Notes under the pieces: model-generated | Seen by the model: only the letters and a program-made list of their open reading frames with translations | Database searches by the model: none | Told to the model about the DNA's origin: nothing | DNA from: Corynebacterium jeikeium | Lineage (GTDB): Bacteria; Actinomycetota; Actinomycetes; Mycobacteriales; Mycobacteriaceae | Assembly: GCF_000738265.1 (NCBI RefSeq) | Contig: NZ_JFCQ01000016.1 | Span: 143,842-207,841 of the forward strand | DNA length: 64,000 bases | Direction of reading: 5' to 3' | In this document: one piece after another, positions 20,026 through 33,119 of the stretch | Position numbering within the stretch: the stretch's first letter is position 1 | Layout of the letters: each line of letters begins with the position of its first letter | Translations under genes and position numbers: made by a program

Positions 20026-21054
20026 ATGCTGAGCAACATGTTAAAGAGCATCACTCGCATGGATGGCCGGTGGGACATGCCGGACACAGTCTCCCTCGAC
20101 GAGTGGGCCACGGAGGTTCGTCGCCTCAAGGAAGAGAAGAATGCGCTGATTCTGGCGCACAATTATCAGCTGCCGGAGATCCAGGACATTGCCGACCACA
20201 CCGGCGATTCCCTGGCGCTGTCGCGCATTGCCGCGGAGACGGACGCGGACGTGATCGTCTTCTGCGGTGTGCACTTTATGGCGGAGACCGCGAAGATTCT
20301 GTCGCCGGAGAAAACCGTTCTTATTCCGGACGCCGCCGCGGGGTGTTCGCTGGCCGATTCCCTTACGGCCGACGAGCTGCGCGAGTGGAAGGCCGAGCAC
20401 CCGGGGGCCGTGGTGGTCAGCTACGTGAACACCACCGCCGACGTGAAGGCACTGACGGATATCTGCTGCACCAGCTCCAATGCTGTCGATGTGGTGGCCA
20501 GCCTGCCGGAGGGTCAGGAGGTGCTGTTCGGGCCCGATCAGTTCCTCGGCGCGCACGTGCGCCGCGAAACCGGGAGGGACAACATCCACGTCTGGGCGGG
20601 CGAGTGCCACGTGCATGCGGGGATCTCTGGGCAAGAGTTAAACCAGCAGGCGCACGACAACCCGACGGCCGACCTGTTTATCCACCCGGAGTGTGGCTGC
20701 GCGAACTCCGCGATCTACCTGGCCGGGGAGGGCATTGTGGAACCCGAGCGGGTGAAGATGCTGTCTACCGGCGACATGATCACGCAAGCGAAGACAACCA
20801 GCCAGTCCACCGTTCTGGTGGCTACCGAGGTCGGCATGCTGCACCAGCTACGGCAAGCAGCCCCGGGCGTGGACTTCCGTGCCGTCAACGACCGGGCAGC
20901 CTGCACGTACATGAAGATGATCACCCCGGCGGCGCTGCTGCGCTGCCTAGCGCTCGGCGAGGACGAGGTGACGGTGGATGAGGAAACCGCGGCAGCGGCG
21001 CGCCGATCCGTGGAACGCATGATCGCTATCGGCAACCCGGGAAGTGGGGAATAG
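20026..21054 (+). CDS. nadA: Quinolinate synthase
   Basis: [4Fe-4S] enzyme that condenses iminoaspartate with dihydroxyacetone phosphate to quinolinate in NAD synthesis. 342 aa. Visible motifs: [38 protein letters not shown] (first cluster Cys), AAAGCSLAD, a second Cys in [10 protein letters not shown], and the late STGDMI and [15 protein letters not shown] motifs. TAACGT lies 7 nt before the ATG. nadC overlaps its stop. nadB (L-aspartate oxidase), which sits between nadA and nadC in mycobacteria, is missing. Confidence 0.95.
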   Translation: MLSNMLKSITRMDGRWDMPDTVSLDEWATEVRRLKEEKNALILAHNYQLPEIQDIADHTGDSLALSRIAAETDADVIVFCGVHFMAETAKILSPEKTVLIPDAAAGCSLADSLTADELREWKAEHPGAVVVSYVNTTADVKALTDICCTSSNAVDVVASLPEGQEVLFGPDQFLGAHVRRETGRDNIHVWAGECHVHAGISGQELNQQAHDNPTADLFIHPECGCANSAIYLAGEGIVEPERVKMLSTGDMITQAKTTSQSTVLVATEVGMLHQLRQAAPGVDFRAVNDRAACTYMKMITPAALLRCLALGEDEVTVDEETAAAARRSVERMIAIGNPGSGE

Positions 21055-22019
21055 TGGACCACGGAGAAGTCGAACACGGAGAAGTCGAACACGGAGACAT
21101 CGAACACAGCGAAACGGAACTGCCTTACCCGAACCAACTCACCGATCCCTCCCGCATAAGGGCTGCGTACCTGCGCATGGCGAAAGTAGCGCTGGAAGAG
21201 GACTTCGGTGATGGTGCGGATGTCAGCACCTTGGCCACCGTGCCCGCCGAGGCGACCGGTGTGAAGGTCATGCGCGCTCGACAGTCGGGTGTTATTAGTG
21301 GCCTGGATGCAGTGGACATTGTCGCGGAGGTCGCCGCAGATCGGCACGTGGACGTCACCGCGGTGGTGGCCGATGGAGACCGGGTGGAAGCGGGGGACGA
21401 GGTCGCCCGCGTCGAAGGCAAGATCCAGCACATCTTAATGCTGGAGCGCACGCTGCTGAACATTCTGAGCCACGCCTCCGGCATCGCCACGCAGACCCGC
21501 GCCTGGGTCGACGTGGTGGAAGCTGCGGCCACTAGCCCGCGCGGATGCCGGGTGCGCGATTCCCGCAAGACCCTGCCGGGCATGCGCATGCTGGAAAAGC
21601 GCGCGATCGTGCACGGCGGTGGCTACCCACACCGCTACAACCTGGGCGACCAGGTGATGGTCAAGGACAATCACGTCGAACTGTCGAGTGCCGCCGAAGC
21701 CTATGCGCGGGTGCGGGATTTCTTGGGGGAGGACGCCACCACGTGGGTAGAGGTCGAAGTGGATAACCTTAACCAGCTCGCGGAGCTGCTGGCCACTGAT
21801 CGGCCCCACCCGCCCCAGGTGCTGCTGGATAACTTCAGCGTGGAAGATACCCGCAAGGCAGTGGAGCTGCGCAACCAGCTGGCCCCGCAGGTGCTGTTGG
21901 AATCTTCCGGCGGGCTGACGCTCGACGTCGCCGGGGACTACGCCGCTGCCGGCGTGGAGTCCGTGGCCGTTGGGGGCCTGACCCACAGCGTGCAGGCGCT
22001 GGACATCGGGCTGGATTAA
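21054..22019 (+). CDS. nadC: Nicotinate-nucleotide pyrophosphorylase (quinolinate phosphoribosyltransferase)
   Basis: Converts quinolinate and PRPP to nicotinate mononucleotide. 321 aa. Visible motifs: ALEEDFGDGADVS, ERTLLNILSHASGIAT, RVRDSRKTLPGMRMLEK, GGGYPHRYNLGDQVMVKDNH and the C-terminal ESSGGLTLD. The GTG start overlaps the nadA TAG. The N-terminus holds an unusual near-perfect repeat (HGEVE-HGEVE-HGDIE-HSETE) encoded by 15-bp direct repeats; homologs lack it as far as I know. Confidence 0.94.
   Translation: MDHGEVEHGEVEHGDIEHSETELPYPNQLTDPSRIRAAYLRMAKVALEEDFGDGADVSTLATVPAEATGVKVMRARQSGVISGLDAVDIVAEVAADRHVDVTAVVADGDRVEAGDEVARVEGKIQHILMLERTLLNILSHASGIATQTRAWVDVVEAAATSPRGCRVRDSRKTLPGMRMLEKRAIVHGGGYPHRYNLGDQVMVKDNHVELSSAAEAYARVRDFLGEDATTWVEVEVDNLNQLAELLATDRPHPPQVLLDNFSVEDTRKAVELRNQLAPQVLLESSGGLTLDVAGDYAAAGVESVAVGGLTHSVQALDIGLD
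21058..21117 (+). repeat. 15-bp tandem repeat at the nadC 5' end
   Basis: About four copies of a unit close to GAGAAGTCGAACACG. It encodes the HGEVE repeats and could vary in copy number. Confidence 0.7.
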
Positions 22020-22032
22020 GCCACGTACCCTA

Positions 22033-23286
22033 TCAGGATTCCCAGCGCTCCAGCGCGGCCAGTCGGCGTTCGTCGATCTCCTCGGCGATCGCTTCGTGGC
22101 CCAGTTCTGTGGCCGCCACCAGCGCCATCGTGTAGCTGCCGATGGTGCGCTCGTCGTCGGCGCTGAACTCGGACCACTCCGCCACCAGGCGCGCATTCGC
22201 CAGGGCTTCCTCAAACAGCCCGCAGTTCAGTGCGGCCTCCGCCAGTGTGTAGCGCAGGTTTAGCACCGCGGGGGATAGGGGGCAGCCCGCGATGGCGTCC
22301 AGTTCGGCGTTGGCCAGTTCCCAGGCCTCGCCGGGGTATCCCTCGCCCAGCAGAGCCATCGCCGCCAACCCCGCGCAGCGCAACGCAATCACTCCCGCGT
22401 CGAGTTCACCTGCCAGCGCCATGCAGGTTCTCCAGTGATCGGCGACGGACAAAAGGGAACTCGCTTCGCTCTCTGCCGCCCGGAACATTTCGAAATGCGC
22501 CAGCATGTCGTGCGCCTCGTACAGCGAAACTGTTTGCGCGCCGGAGCCGCCACCGCTCGACACAGAGTCTTCCTCGCCTTCCTCCAGCCTCTCGACCAGT
22601 GCCGTGACCAGCTCGAAAGCCTCTTCGCGGCGCCCGCGGAACCAGGCCTCTTGGGCGAACCACAGCTGCCGGTCGGCCGCGCTCGGGGGTTTCCGGCCGA
22701 ACCGGCGCACAAGTTTGGCGAAGGAATCGGCGAAGTCGCACGCGGTGGCGTCATCCTCCAAAGAACCAGAAAGGTTCGTAGCCACCGCAAAGCCCGTCGT
22801 GGCCGCCGAAGTCAGCCGATCGGCAACAGTTGGGTCGAGGTCGCGGTGCGTGATGTGCGGCGCCTCGCCGAGGGTGGGGGAATCCGGGTGCGGGCGAAAG
22901 CCGTCGAACCCCTGCGCCAGCTGTGCCAGCATTTCGCTCGGCGAGTGCAGCTCGGCGAAGGCGGTGGGGTCTTCCTCCTGGGCGAGAGCCTGGTGGGCCA
23001 GCAGAGCCAAGGCCTCCAGCGCCAGCGCGTGATCGTCGTGGCTGCGCGCCCAATGCCGCAGGTCGCGTAGCGCGCCGACCGCCTCGTCGGCGAAGCCCAA
23101 GTGGTCCGCGGCGCTGGCCCGCATGCTGTAGAACTCGCCGCGCAGCTCGTCCGGAACCTCGTCCGGGGTGGCCAGCCAGTACTGCCGGGCGAAGTCGCTG
23201 GCTAGGCGCCAACTCGTCGCAGCGTGCGCCCCCGAAACAGCGGCCGCGCGACTGTCACGGAGCAGTGAAAGGAGTGTCTGGGCCAT
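22033..23286 (-). CDS. Hypothetical alpha-helical (TPR-like) protein
   Basis: 417-aa Ala/Leu/Glu-rich protein. Repeated helix-turn-helix patterns (AADHLGFADEAVGALRDLRHW, DAIAGCPLSPAVLNLRYTLAEAALNCGLFEEALANA) look like degenerate tetratricopeptide repeats. Unknown function. No signal peptide or membrane segment. It lies alone between nadC and hisD on the opposite strand. TAGAGT (23294-23299, minus) lies 7 nt before the ATG. Confidence 0.75.
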   Translation of the reverse strand: MAQTLLSLLRDSRAAAVSGAHAATSWRLASDFARQYWLATPDEVPDELRGEFYSMRASAADHLGFADEAVGALRDLRHWARSHDDHALALEALALLAHQALAQEEDPTAFAELHSPSEMLAQLAQGFDGFRPHPDSPTLGEAPHITHRDLDPTVADRLTSAATTGFAVATNLSGSLEDDATACDFADSFAKLVRRFGRKPPSAADRQLWFAQEAWFRGRREEAFELVTALVERLEEGEEDSVSSGGGSGAQTVSLYEAHDMLAHFEMFRAAESEASSLLSVADHWRTCMALAGELDAGVIALRCAGLAAMALLGEGYPGEAWELANAELDAIAGCPLSPAVLNLRYTLAEAALNCGLFEEALANARLVAEWSEFSADDERTIGSYTMALVAATELGHEAIAEEIDERRLAALERWES

Positions 23287-23342
23287 GGCGTAAACTCTAG
23301 CCCAGCATTAAATGAAGCACTCGGAAGGAAGCTGCGTACACC

Positions 23343-25801
<2,459 letters not shown>

Positions 25802-25858
25802 GCTGACGTTTCAAGAGGAAAAGACAGCAAAAGACGGAGAGGTAGGTACAGAGACACC

Positions 25859-26473
25859 GTGGCAACGAACCCCACCCCGCGCATCGGGAAGGCCCAGCGC
25901 GCCACCCAAGAATCGGACATTCAGGTTGAGTGGAACCTGGACGGCACCGGCAAGACCGACATCGATACGGGTCTGCCGTTCTTTGACCATATGCTGACTG
26001 CCCTCGGTGCGCACGGCTCCTTTGACCTGACCGTGCACGCCCGCGGCGACGTGGAGATCGACGCCCACCACACCGTGGAAGACACCGGCATCGTCATGGG
26101 CCAGGCGCTGGCACAGGCCCTGGGAGACAAGGCAGGCATCCGCCGCTTCGGCGATGCCTTCATCCCCATGGACGAAACTCTGGCACACGCGGCAGTGGAC
26201 GTATCCGGTCGTCCGTACTACGTGGGCGTGGGGGAGCCGGAGCAGATGCTGAGCGCCGTGATCGGCGGACACTACGCCACGGTGATTAACCAGCACTTCT
26301 TCGAGACGCTGGCGCTGAACGCACGCATCGCGCTGCACGTGCGCTGCCTGTACGGCCGCGACCCGCACCACATCACCGAAGCGGAGTTTAAAGCCGTGGC
26401 CCGCGCGCTACGCGCCGCAGTGGAGGACGACCCGCGCGTAGGTGGGGTGCCATCGACCAAGGGAACGCTGTAA
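25859..26473 (+). CDS. hisB: Imidazoleglycerol-phosphate dehydratase
   Basis: Mn-dependent dehydratase. 204 aa, the short monofunctional form without a histidinol phosphatase domain. Signatures: [37 protein letters not shown], and [19 protein letters not shown] start follows a GGAGAGG site. Its last bases overlap the next gene (TAATG). Confidence 0.96.
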   Translation: MATNPTPRIGKAQRATQESDIQVEWNLDGTGKTDIDTGLPFFDHMLTALGAHGSFDLTVHARGDVEIDAHHTVEDTGIVMGQALAQALGDKAGIRRFGDAFIPMDETLAHAAVDVSGRPYYVGVGEPEQMLSAVIGGHYATVINQHFFETLALNARIALHVRCLYGRDPHHITEAEFKAVARALRAAVEDDPRVGGVPSTKGTL

Positions 26474-27822
26474 TGGCGCGCCCGAAGGCGCTGAGCATTG
26501 AAGAACTAGAAAAGATCGATTCCGTGTGGCAGGCCCCCGGGCTGAAGGCCACGCTGGTCTCGGTCTTCTGTGCTTTCGGTGGTTGGGCGCTACTTCTGCC
26601 GGTCATCCCCATGGCCGTGATCGCTGGGGGCGGAACCGATAGCGTGGCCGGCCTGTCCACGGGCGTGTTTATGGCCGCGACTGTTCTTACGCAGGCCTTT
26701 ACTCCGCGCTTGCTGCGTGGAGTGGGCTACACCCCGGTGATGTTCGGCGCGGGTCTGCTGCTGGGACTACCGGCTCTGGTTTATGTTGCGGACATGTCGG
26801 CGGTGACGGTGCTGGCGATCGCCGCGGTGCGTGGCGTGGGCTTCGGCGCGGTGACGGTGACGGAGGCTGCGCTGATCGCAGAGCTGGTGCCGCCCAGGCT
26901 GGTGGGCCGGTCGTCTGGCGTGTTCGGCGCGACGGTGGGTGTGACACAGCTGATCAGCTTCCCGCTGGGCATGTGGCTATACGACAGCTACGGCCTGGCC
27001 TGGGCGTGTGCCGCGGCTGCGGTGTACTCGATCGTCGGCGCGCTGGCGGCGCTGCGCCTGCCGAAGGTGGAGCGCGAGAATTCGCCCGGCGTGGCGGCCG
27101 ACATTCCCGCTAACGCGACCGCACAGGCGGACTTCACCCCGGCGGCCCCGCGCGTGGCGACGTGGAAGCTGGCCACCGTGCCGGGTCTGTCCATCGGTGC
27201 GGCGGCCGTGGGTTTTGCCTCTTTCAGCACGTTCCTGGCGCCTGCCGCGGGCGAGATCGACGCTGGCGTGGCCGCCACGATCTCTGGCCTGGCGCTGAGC
27301 GTGGTGGGGCTGATGCAGATCGGTTCGCGATTGTTCAGCGGTTGGTACGCCGACCGGGTGGGCGAGCCGGGGCGCCTCAACGCGCTGGGCTTGGTTCTGT
27401 GCGTGGTGGGCCTCGGATCCGCCGCGGTGATGCTGGGTGTGCATCCCAGTGGCGGGCTGCTACTGGGATGGTCGCTGCTGTCGGCTGCGCTGTTCGGTGC
27501 GGGTTTCGGCATTAACCAGACCGAGGCGCTGTTGATGCTGTTCGATCGCCTTCCCCGGGAGGAATCCGCCAAGGCTTCCGCATTGTGGAACATGACCTTC
27601 GACGGCGGCACGGGAGCGGGTGCGATCCTGCTGGGCTTCGTTGCTGGAGCGCTGACGTACCAGGGTGCGTTCGTGGCGGCCGGGGCGGTTGCCGCGTTCG
27701 GTTGTGTGGTGGCTGTCCTCGACCGAATCGTGGGGCGTCACCGCGTAACCGACTACGGCAATGTCCGCGAGACCCTGCGTAGAGTACGCCGACGTGAATT
27801 GCGCCCGGGTAAGTCCGGCTAG
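26473..27822 (+). CDS. Major facilitator superfamily transporter
   Basis: 449-aa membrane protein with 12 predicted helices in two halves, split by a cytoplasmic loop near residues 190-230. GLSTGVFMAATVLTQAFTPRLL, GRSSGVFGATVGVTQL and the loop motif GWYADRVGEPGRLNALG are MFS-like. It is translationally coupled to hisB, in a position where mycobacteria have a small his-cluster gene, so export or uptake of a related metabolite is possible. The substrate is unknown. Confidence 0.82.
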   Translation: MARPKALSIEELEKIDSVWQAPGLKATLVSVFCAFGGWALLLPVIPMAVIAGGGTDSVAGLSTGVFMAATVLTQAFTPRLLRGVGYTPVMFGAGLLLGLPALVYVADMSAVTVLAIAAVRGVGFGAVTVTEAALIAELVPPRLVGRSSGVFGATVGVTQLISFPLGMWLYDSYGLAWACAAAAVYSIVGALAALRLPKVERENSPGVAADIPANATAQADFTPAAPRVATWKLATVPGLSIGAAAVGFASFSTFLAPAAGEIDAGVAATISGLALSVVGLMQIGSRLFSGWYADRVGEPGRLNALGLVLCVVGLGSAAVMLGVHPSGGLLLGWSLLSAALFGAGFGINQTEALLMLFDRLPREESAKASALWNMTFDGGTGAGAILLGFVAGALTYQGAFVAAGAVAAFGCVVAVLDRIVGRHRVTDYGNVRETLRRVRRRELRPGKSG

Positions 27823-27825
27823 ACT
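27820..27825 (+). promoter_or_regulatory. -10 box for hisH
   Basis: TAGACT, 8 nt before the hisH ATG; its first three bases are the stop codon of the upstream transporter gene. Confidence 0.4.
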
Positions 27826-27833
27826 AACTGGTT

Positions 27834-28589
27834 ATGACTCCTTCGACTTCTCTTTCTTCTCGACGCCCACACGTCGCCCTGCTGGACTACGGCAGCGGAA
27901 ATGTACGTTCTGCCCAGCGAGCCGTAGAAAAAGCCGGCGCCGAGGTAGAAGTGACGAAGGATCCGGAAGTGGTACAGCGGGCCGACGGCTTGCTGGTGCC
28001 GGGTGTGGGGGCATACAGCGCGTGCATGAAGCAGCTGCACAGTGTGTACGGTGATCGCCTGATCGGCCAGCGTTTGGCGGGAGGACGCCCGGTGTTGGGC
28101 ATCTGCGTGGGCATGCAGATCCTTTTCGATCGGGGAGTGGAGTTCGCGGAAGGCTCTGGGGAAGGCGCTGGGGACGGCACTGGTACTGGGGATGGGGAAA
28201 GTGCCTTTACTGAAGGTATGGGCGAATGGCCGGGCACCGTGGAAAAGCTGGATGCCGACGTGCTGCCGCACATGGGGTGGAACACGGTAGAGCGTGGCGA
28301 CGGATCCTCCGCCAGCGCTCTGGGCGCGGCGGCGAGCGAGCCGTCGAAGATGTTCGCCGGGATCGAGGATTCTGAGCGGTTCTACTTTGTGCACTCCTAC
28401 GGCGTGCGGGAGTGGGAGCTGATGACCGACGGACGCACGGAGCCCCCGCTGGTGCACTGGGCAACTCACGGACGCAGCCGCTTCGTGGCGGCCGTGGAAA
28501 ACGGCCCGTTGTGGGCCACGCAGTTTCACCCGGAGAAGTCGGGGGAGGCGGGCATTCGCCTTCTGCGCAACTGGGTGGAGACACTTTAG
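27834..28589 (+). CDS. hisH: Imidazole glycerol phosphate synthase glutaminase subunit
   Basis: Class I glutamine amidotransferase that supplies ammonia to HisF. 251 aa, longer than the usual 200-215. It has [17 protein letters not shown], the nucleophile Cys in [10 protein letters not shown], and the HPEKSG His/Glu pair near the C-terminus. The excess length is a Gly/Glu/Thr-rich insertion (about residues 105-128, [18 protein letters not shown]) after the nucleophile strand, plus a smaller Ala/Ser-rich one near residue 162. Confidence 0.94.
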   Translation: MTPSTSLSSRRPHVALLDYGSGNVRSAQRAVEKAGAEVEVTKDPEVVQRADGLLVPGVGAYSACMKQLHSVYGDRLIGQRLAGGRPVLGICVGMQILFDRGVEFAEGSGEGAGDGTGTGDGESAFTEGMGEWPGTVEKLDADVLPHMGWNTVERGDGSSASALGAAASEPSKMFAGIEDSERFYFVHSYGVREWELMTDGRTEPPLVHWATHGRSRFVAAVENGPLWATQFHPEKSGEAGIRLLRNWVETL

Positions 28590-28644
28590 CTCTAGAACTA
28601 GCACTAGTTTCCCTGTTTCAAACGTCGCCGAAGTTTATACGCGT

Positions 28645-28650
28645 TAGGAT
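28645..28650 (+). promoter_or_regulatory. -10 box for hisA/priA
   Basis: TAGGAT, 7 nt before the ATG at 28658, within the 68-bp hisH-hisA gap. Predicts an internal leaderless promoter. Confidence 0.5.
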
Positions 28651-28657
28651 TCTCCCT

Positions 28658-29422
28658 ATGGCTTCTACAGATAACTCCCGTGCCCTGACCTTGCTTCCTG
28701 CCGTCGACGTTGCCGACGGCCAAGCAGTCCGCCTAGTACAGGGCGCAGCGGGCACGGAAACCAGCTACGGAGCGCCGATCGAGGCAGCCCTGGCCTGGCA
28801 GAACGCGGGGGCGGAGTGGATCCATCTGGTGGATCTGGACGCCGCCTTCGGTAGGGGCAGCAACTTTGAGCTTCTCAAGGAGGTCACCGGCCAGCTGGAC
28901 GTCAACGTTGAGCTGAGTGGCGGCATCCGCGACGATGAGTCGCTGGAGCGCGCCCTATCCACCGGCTGCCGCCGGGTGAACATCGGCACCGCCGCACTGG
29001 AAGACCCCGACTGGTGCGAGTCTGTCATCGCCCGCTACGGCGACAAGGTCGCCATCGGCCTGGATACCCGCGAGATTGACGGCGAGTGGCGCCTGCGCGG
29101 TCGCGGCTGGACCTCCGACGGCGGTGAGCTGTGGGAGGTGCTGGAGCGCCTGGACTCCCAGGGAGTGTCCCGACTCGTGGTCACCGACGTCAGCCGTGAT
29201 GGCATGCTGAACGGCCCGAACATCGATCTGCTGCGCGACGTGGCGGCTGCCACCGATGCGCCGGTCGTGGCCTCTGGTGGTATCTCCAGCCTGGATGACA
29301 TCCGTGCGCTGACCGCCGTGGTGAACGAGGGCGTGGATTCTGCGATTGTGGGCAAGGCCCTGTACGCCGGCAAGTTCACCCTGGAGCAGGCCTTGGAAGT
29401 CGCGAGCGGGGTCGATAACTAA
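28658..29422 (+). CDS. priA: Phosphoribosyl isomerase (HisA, probably bifunctional PriA)
   Basis: TIM-barrel isomerase of ProFAR in histidine synthesis. 254 aa. [56 protein letters not shown] and [14 protein letters not shown] are the conserved loops. In actinobacteria lacking trpF this enzyme (PriA) also isomerises PRA in tryptophan synthesis. The trp genes downstream here contain no TrpF, which supports the dual role. The start is the ATG after TAGGAT; the frame upstream is the hisH shadow. Confidence 0.92.
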   Translation: MASTDNSRALTLLPAVDVADGQAVRLVQGAAGTETSYGAPIEAALAWQNAGAEWIHLVDLDAAFGRGSNFELLKEVTGQLDVNVELSGGIRDDESLERALSTGCRRVNIGTAALEDPDWCESVIARYGDKVAIGLDTREIDGEWRLRGRGWTSDGGELWEVLERLDSQGVSRLVVTDVSRDGMLNGPNIDLLRDVAAATDAPVVASGGISSLDDIRALTAVVNEGVDSAIVGKALYAGKFTLEQALEVASGVDN

Positions 29423-30399
29423 TGACAGCCTTCCACGGAGTCCCCCCAGAAGAGCTGGATACTCGCTCGCTGCTGGCCATTGCCGAGGCTGCAGTGGACG
29501 AAGCGGAAACGACTTTCACCGCAGCCGTCGGCGCGGAGCCCGAGGTCATCAAGTCCCCCGGTGATTTCGCCACTGAGGCGGATCTGACCGTCGAGCGCCA
29601 GCTACGCACTCTGTTGACCCAATACACTGGCCTGCCCGTGCACGGCGAGGAGTTCGGCACGGTCCGCCCCGGTGAGGTTCCGGGGGAGAACATCACCGAG
29701 CCGAATCCCAGCGACGCTATGGCCGACGGCCTGGACGGCCCGCGACGGAAGTCCCTGGAAGCCGGGGACCAAGAGCTGCCGGAGACCTTCTGGGTCGTCG
29801 ACCCCATCGACGGCACGGCCAACTACGCGGTGGGCAACCCCTTTGCCTGCATCCTGGTTTCCCTGGTGCACCAGGGGCAGACCATGGTTTCTGTGACCGA
29901 GATGCCACTGCTGGGCAAGCGCATCACCGCCCGCCGCGGCCACGGCCTGCTGGTGGACGGCCACCCCTCGCGCGCCATGCCACCGTCGGATCCGGGGGTT
30001 ACGCAGATCAGCTTCGGCTCTATCCTGTCGCAGCGCCGCGGTAACCTGCCGATTTCCTACCGCCAGGACATGCTGAACGAGATCGGCAAGTCCTACCCAC
30101 GCATGCGCGTCACCGGCTCCGTGGGCATCGACCTGGCCTTCACCGCCGCCGGCGTGTTCGGCGGGACGGTGACCTTCAGCCCGAACCTGTGGGACAACGC
30201 TGCGGGCATCCTCGCGGTGGAAGAAAACGGCGGCATTGCCACCGACTTCGCGGGCAATCCCTGGCGCCCGGGCGTGTCCGGCCTGGTTGCCGGCGAGCCA
30301 GAGGTACACGCCACCATCCTGCAGCACATCCAGGCTGTGCCGATCGGCACAGCCGCCCGCAACGCCCAGGAGATCCGCGATCGAGGAGGCATCCGATGA
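29422..30399 (+). CDS. impA: Inositol monophosphatase-family phosphatase, possible histidinol phosphatase
   Basis: 325-aa Mg-dependent phosphatase. Metal sites: [21 protein letters not shown] (Glu) and the signature [17 protein letters not shown] near residue 130. The C-terminal [17 protein letters not shown] gives the last Asp. A longer loop (residues 92-125) precedes the signature. hisB here lacks a phosphatase domain, so this enzyme or another HisN-type protein could hydrolyse histidinol phosphate. ATGA overlap with hisF and 1-nt overlap with priA place it inside the operon. Confidence 0.88.
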   Translation: MTAFHGVPPEELDTRSLLAIAEAAVDEAETTFTAAVGAEPEVIKSPGDFATEADLTVERQLRTLLTQYTGLPVHGEEFGTVRPGEVPGENITEPNPSDAMADGLDGPRRKSLEAGDQELPETFWVVDPIDGTANYAVGNPFACILVSLVHQGQTMVSVTEMPLLGKRITARRGHGLLVDGHPSRAMPPSDPGVTQISFGSILSQRRGNLPISYRQDMLNEIGKSYPRMRVTGSVGIDLAFTAAGVFGGTVTFSPNLWDNAAGILAVEENGGIATDFAGNPWRPGVSGLVAGEPEVHATILQHIQAVPIGTAARNAQEIRDRGGIR

Positions 30400-31178
30400 G
30401 CGTTACCGTGCGCGTCATCCCTTGTTTGGACGTGGACAACGGCCGCGTAGTCAAGGGCGTGAACTTCGAGGGGCTGCGCGACGCGGGTGATCCCGTGGAG
30501 CTGGCGAAGCGCTACGACGCGCTCGGCGCTGACGAGTTGACCTTCCTGGACGTTTCCGCCTCCAAGGACGGCCGTGGCACCATGCTGGACGTCGTCCGCC
30601 GCACCGCAGACCAGGTATTTATCCCGCTGACCGTCGGCGGGGGAGTACGCAGCGAGGAAGACGTGGACGCCCTGCTGCGCGCCGGAGCCGACAAAGTCTC
30701 CGTCAACTCTTCCGCCGTAGCCCGCCCCGAGCTGCTGCGGGAGCTTTCGCAGCGCTTCGGCGCGCAGTGCATCGTCCTGTCGGTGGACGCCCGCCGCGTG
30801 AAAGACCCCGCGGAGGCCGACAAGTATCCCTCCGGCTTCGAGGTCACCACCCACGGCGGCACCAAGTCCGCTGGGCTGGACGCCATCGAGTGGGCCCGCA
30901 AGGGCGAGGAACTGGGCGTGGGGGAGATTCTGCTGAACTCCATGGATGGCGACGGAACCAAGGCCGGCTTCGATATCGAGATGCTGCAGGCCGTACGCAA
31001 GGCCGTCTCCATCCCGGTCATCGCCTCCGGTGGTGCAGGCGCCCCGGAGCACTTCCCGCCCGCCGTGGAAGCCGGCGCAGATGCGGTACTAGCTGCCTCT
31101 ATCTTCCACTTCCAAGAAGTGGAGATCAGCGAAGTCAAGCAGGCCCTGGCCGACGCGGGCTATGAGGTGCGCCTGTGA
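30396..31178 (+). CDS. hisF: Imidazole glycerol phosphate synthase cyclase subunit
   Basis: Forms IGP and AICAR using ammonia from HisH. 260 aa TIM barrel. [81 protein letters not shown] and [13 protein letters not shown] carry the conserved catalytic Asp residues. Start is ATG within the ATGA overlap, behind GAGGAGG. Confidence 0.97.
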   Translation: MSVTVRVIPCLDVDNGRVVKGVNFEGLRDAGDPVELAKRYDALGADELTFLDVSASKDGRGTMLDVVRRTADQVFIPLTVGGGVRSEEDVDALLRAGADKVSVNSSAVARPELLRELSQRFGAQCIVLSVDARRVKDPAEADKYPSGFEVTTHGGTKSAGLDAIEWARKGEELGVGEILLNSMDGDGTKAGFDIEMLQAVRKAVSIPVIASGGAGAPEHFPPAVEAGADAVLAASIFHFQEVEISEVKQALADAGYEVRL

Positions 31179-31546
31179 GCAGCACAGACCCAAACACAGA
31201 TCCGGCAACCTACGACCTAGACCCAGTCATCGCCGAGCGCGTCCGCTTCAACGCAGACGGCCTCGTACCCGCTATCGTCCAGGACGTCACCAATGGCGAT
31301 GTGCTGATGATGGCGTGGATGAACGACCACGCCCTGGCCCATACCCTGGCCACCAAGAAGGGCACTTACTGGTCCCGATCCCGCCAGTCCTATTGGATCA
31401 AGGGCGAAACTAGTGGCCACACCCAGCGCGTCGAAGAGGTGCGCCTGGACTGTGACGGCGACACGGTGCTGCTGAAGATCGAGCAGACCGGTGCTGCGTG
31501 CCACACCGGCGACCGCACTTGTTTCGACGCCGACCGCTTGGCCTAG
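31175..31546 (+). CDS. hisI: Phosphoribosyl-AMP cyclohydrolase
   Basis: Zn-dependent cyclohydrolase, third step of histidine synthesis. 123 aa, without the HisE domain. [44 protein letters not shown] and the Cys pair in [10 protein letters not shown] are present. The GTG start overlaps hisF by 4 nt. hisE and hisG are not in this window. Confidence 0.96.
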   Translation: MSSTDPNTDPATYDLDPVIAERVRFNADGLVPAIVQDVTNGDVLMMAWMNDHALAHTLATKKGTYWSRSRQSYWIKGETSGHTQRVEEVRLDCDGDTVLLKIEQTGAACHTGDRTCFDADRLA

Positions 31547-31549
31547 CAT
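31544..31549 (+). promoter_or_regulatory. -10 box for trpE
   Basis: TAGCAT, 7 nt before the ATG at 31557. It favours that start over the ATG at 31548. There is no room for a leader-peptide attenuator between hisI and trpE. Confidence 0.4.
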
Positions 31550-31556
31550 GTTAGCC

Positions 31557-33119
31557 ATGGGTGACAACACTTCGAGCCATTCCGTCGGCGACCTGACAAG
31601 CCGCGACACTTTCCGCGAGCTCGCGGCGAAGCACCGCGTGGTGCCCGTCGTGCGCAAAGTCCTCGCCGATGGAGAGACCGCACTGTCGGCCTACCGCAAG
31701 CTCGCCGACGGCCGCCCCGGCACGTTCCTGTTGGAATCGGCAGCGCACGGCCAGTCGTGGGATCGCTACTCCTTCATCGGCACTGGCGCCCGCTGCGCGC
31801 TGACCGCTAAGGGCAGCGTGGACGGCGGCGCTGCGCGCTGGATTGGCCAGCCGCCCGTCGACATCCCCGCGGGCACCGATCCGCTGGACGCGATCCGCAA
31901 CACCCTGACCAACCTGCAGACCGCTCCGATGCCGGGCCTACCGCCGCTGACCAGCGGCCTGGTGGGATACATGGGCTACGACATGATCCGCTACATCGAA
32001 GCCGTGCCGGACACCTGCACCGACGACCTGGATATTCCCGACATGGTGCAGCTGCTGGTCGAGGACATGGCCGTCGTCGATCACCACGAGGGAACGATCT
32101 GGCTGATCGCCAGCGTGATCAACTGGGATAACTCCGACGAGCGCGTGGACGAGGCCTACGACGAGGCAGTGGAACGGCTAGGCACCATGGTGGAACGGCT
32201 GGCCACGGGCGACGCGGGGGGCGTCACTACCTACGACAACCCTGCGCCCGACTACCGCAGGCAGCGCACCTACGACGACCACCGCGAGCGCATCGGCAAG
32301 GTCAAGGAGCACATCAAGGCCGGCGATGCCTTCCAGGTGGTGCTGTCGCAGCGCTTCGAGATGGATACCGACGTTGACCCGATCGATATCTATCGCATGC
32401 TGCGAGTATCGAACCCTTCGCCCTACATGTACTTGGTCAATGTTCCTACCGAGGGTTTTGACGCCACAGCGTTCCACATCATCGGCTCCTCCCCGGAATC
32501 GCTGGTGCAGGTCCGGGATGGCGATGTCACGACATTCCCGATTGCCGGATCCAGGCCGCGCGGCGAGACGGTGGAGCAGGACTTCGCCTTCGAGCGCGAG
32601 CTGGTCAATGACGAGAAGGAGAACTCGGAGCACCTGATGCTGGTGGATCTGGGGCGCAACGACCTGGGGCGCGTGAGCAAACCCGGCACGGTGGAGGTGC
32701 ACGACTTTAGGCACGTGGAGCGCTATTCCGCAGTGATGCACTTGGTCTCCGGTGTGACGGGCAAGCTGGCCCCGGGCAAGACAGCGGTGGATGCGTTCAC
32801 CGCGACCTTCCCGGCTGGCACGCTGTCGGGGGCGCCGAAGCCCTCGGCGCTGAAGATCATCGACGAGCTGGAGGACACGCGCCGCGGGGTCTACGGCGGC
32901 ACGGTCGGTTACTTCGATTTTTCCGGCAACACCGATCAGTCCATCGCCATCCGCACCGGGCTGTACAAGGACGGCACGGTGTACGTCCAGGCTGGCGGGG
33001 GAATCGTTGCCGATTCGGACCCCGAGGCTGAGGACTTGGAAACCCGCAACAAGGCCGCGGCGGTGCTGCGGGCAGTAGCGGCGGCGGAGACCATGAAGAA
33101 CGCAGGGGAGAAGCAGTGA
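31557..33119 (+). CDS. trpE: Anthranilate synthase component I
   Basis: Chorismate-utilising enzyme that makes anthranilate with TrpG. 520 aa. The N-terminal regulatory domain has [19 protein letters not shown], which carries the LLES tryptophan-feedback motif. The C-terminal catalytic domain has [49 protein letters not shown] and [11 protein letters not shown]. No TrpG domain is fused, and neither trpG nor trpD is nearby. Confidence 0.96.
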   Translation: MGDNTSSHSVGDLTSRDTFRELAAKHRVVPVVRKVLADGETALSAYRKLADGRPGTFLLESAAHGQSWDRYSFIGTGARCALTAKGSVDGGAARWIGQPPVDIPAGTDPLDAIRNTLTNLQTAPMPGLPPLTSGLVGYMGYDMIRYIEAVPDTCTDDLDIPDMVQLLVEDMAVVDHHEGTIWLIASVINWDNSDERVDEAYDEAVERLGTMVERLATGDAGGVTTYDNPAPDYRRQRTYDDHRERIGKVKEHIKAGDAFQVVLSQRFEMDTDVDPIDIYRMLRVSNPSPYMYLVNVPTEGFDATAFHIIGSSPESLVQVRDGDVTTFPIAGSRPRGETVEQDFAFERELVNDEKENSEHLMLVDLGRNDLGRVSKPGTVEVHDFRHVERYSAVMHLVSGVTGKLAPGKTAVDAFTATFPAGTLSGAPKPSALKIIDELEDTRRGVYGGTVGYFDFSGNTDQSIAIRTGLYKDGTVYVQAGGGIVADSDPEAEDLETRNKAAAVLRAVAAAETMKNAGEKQ

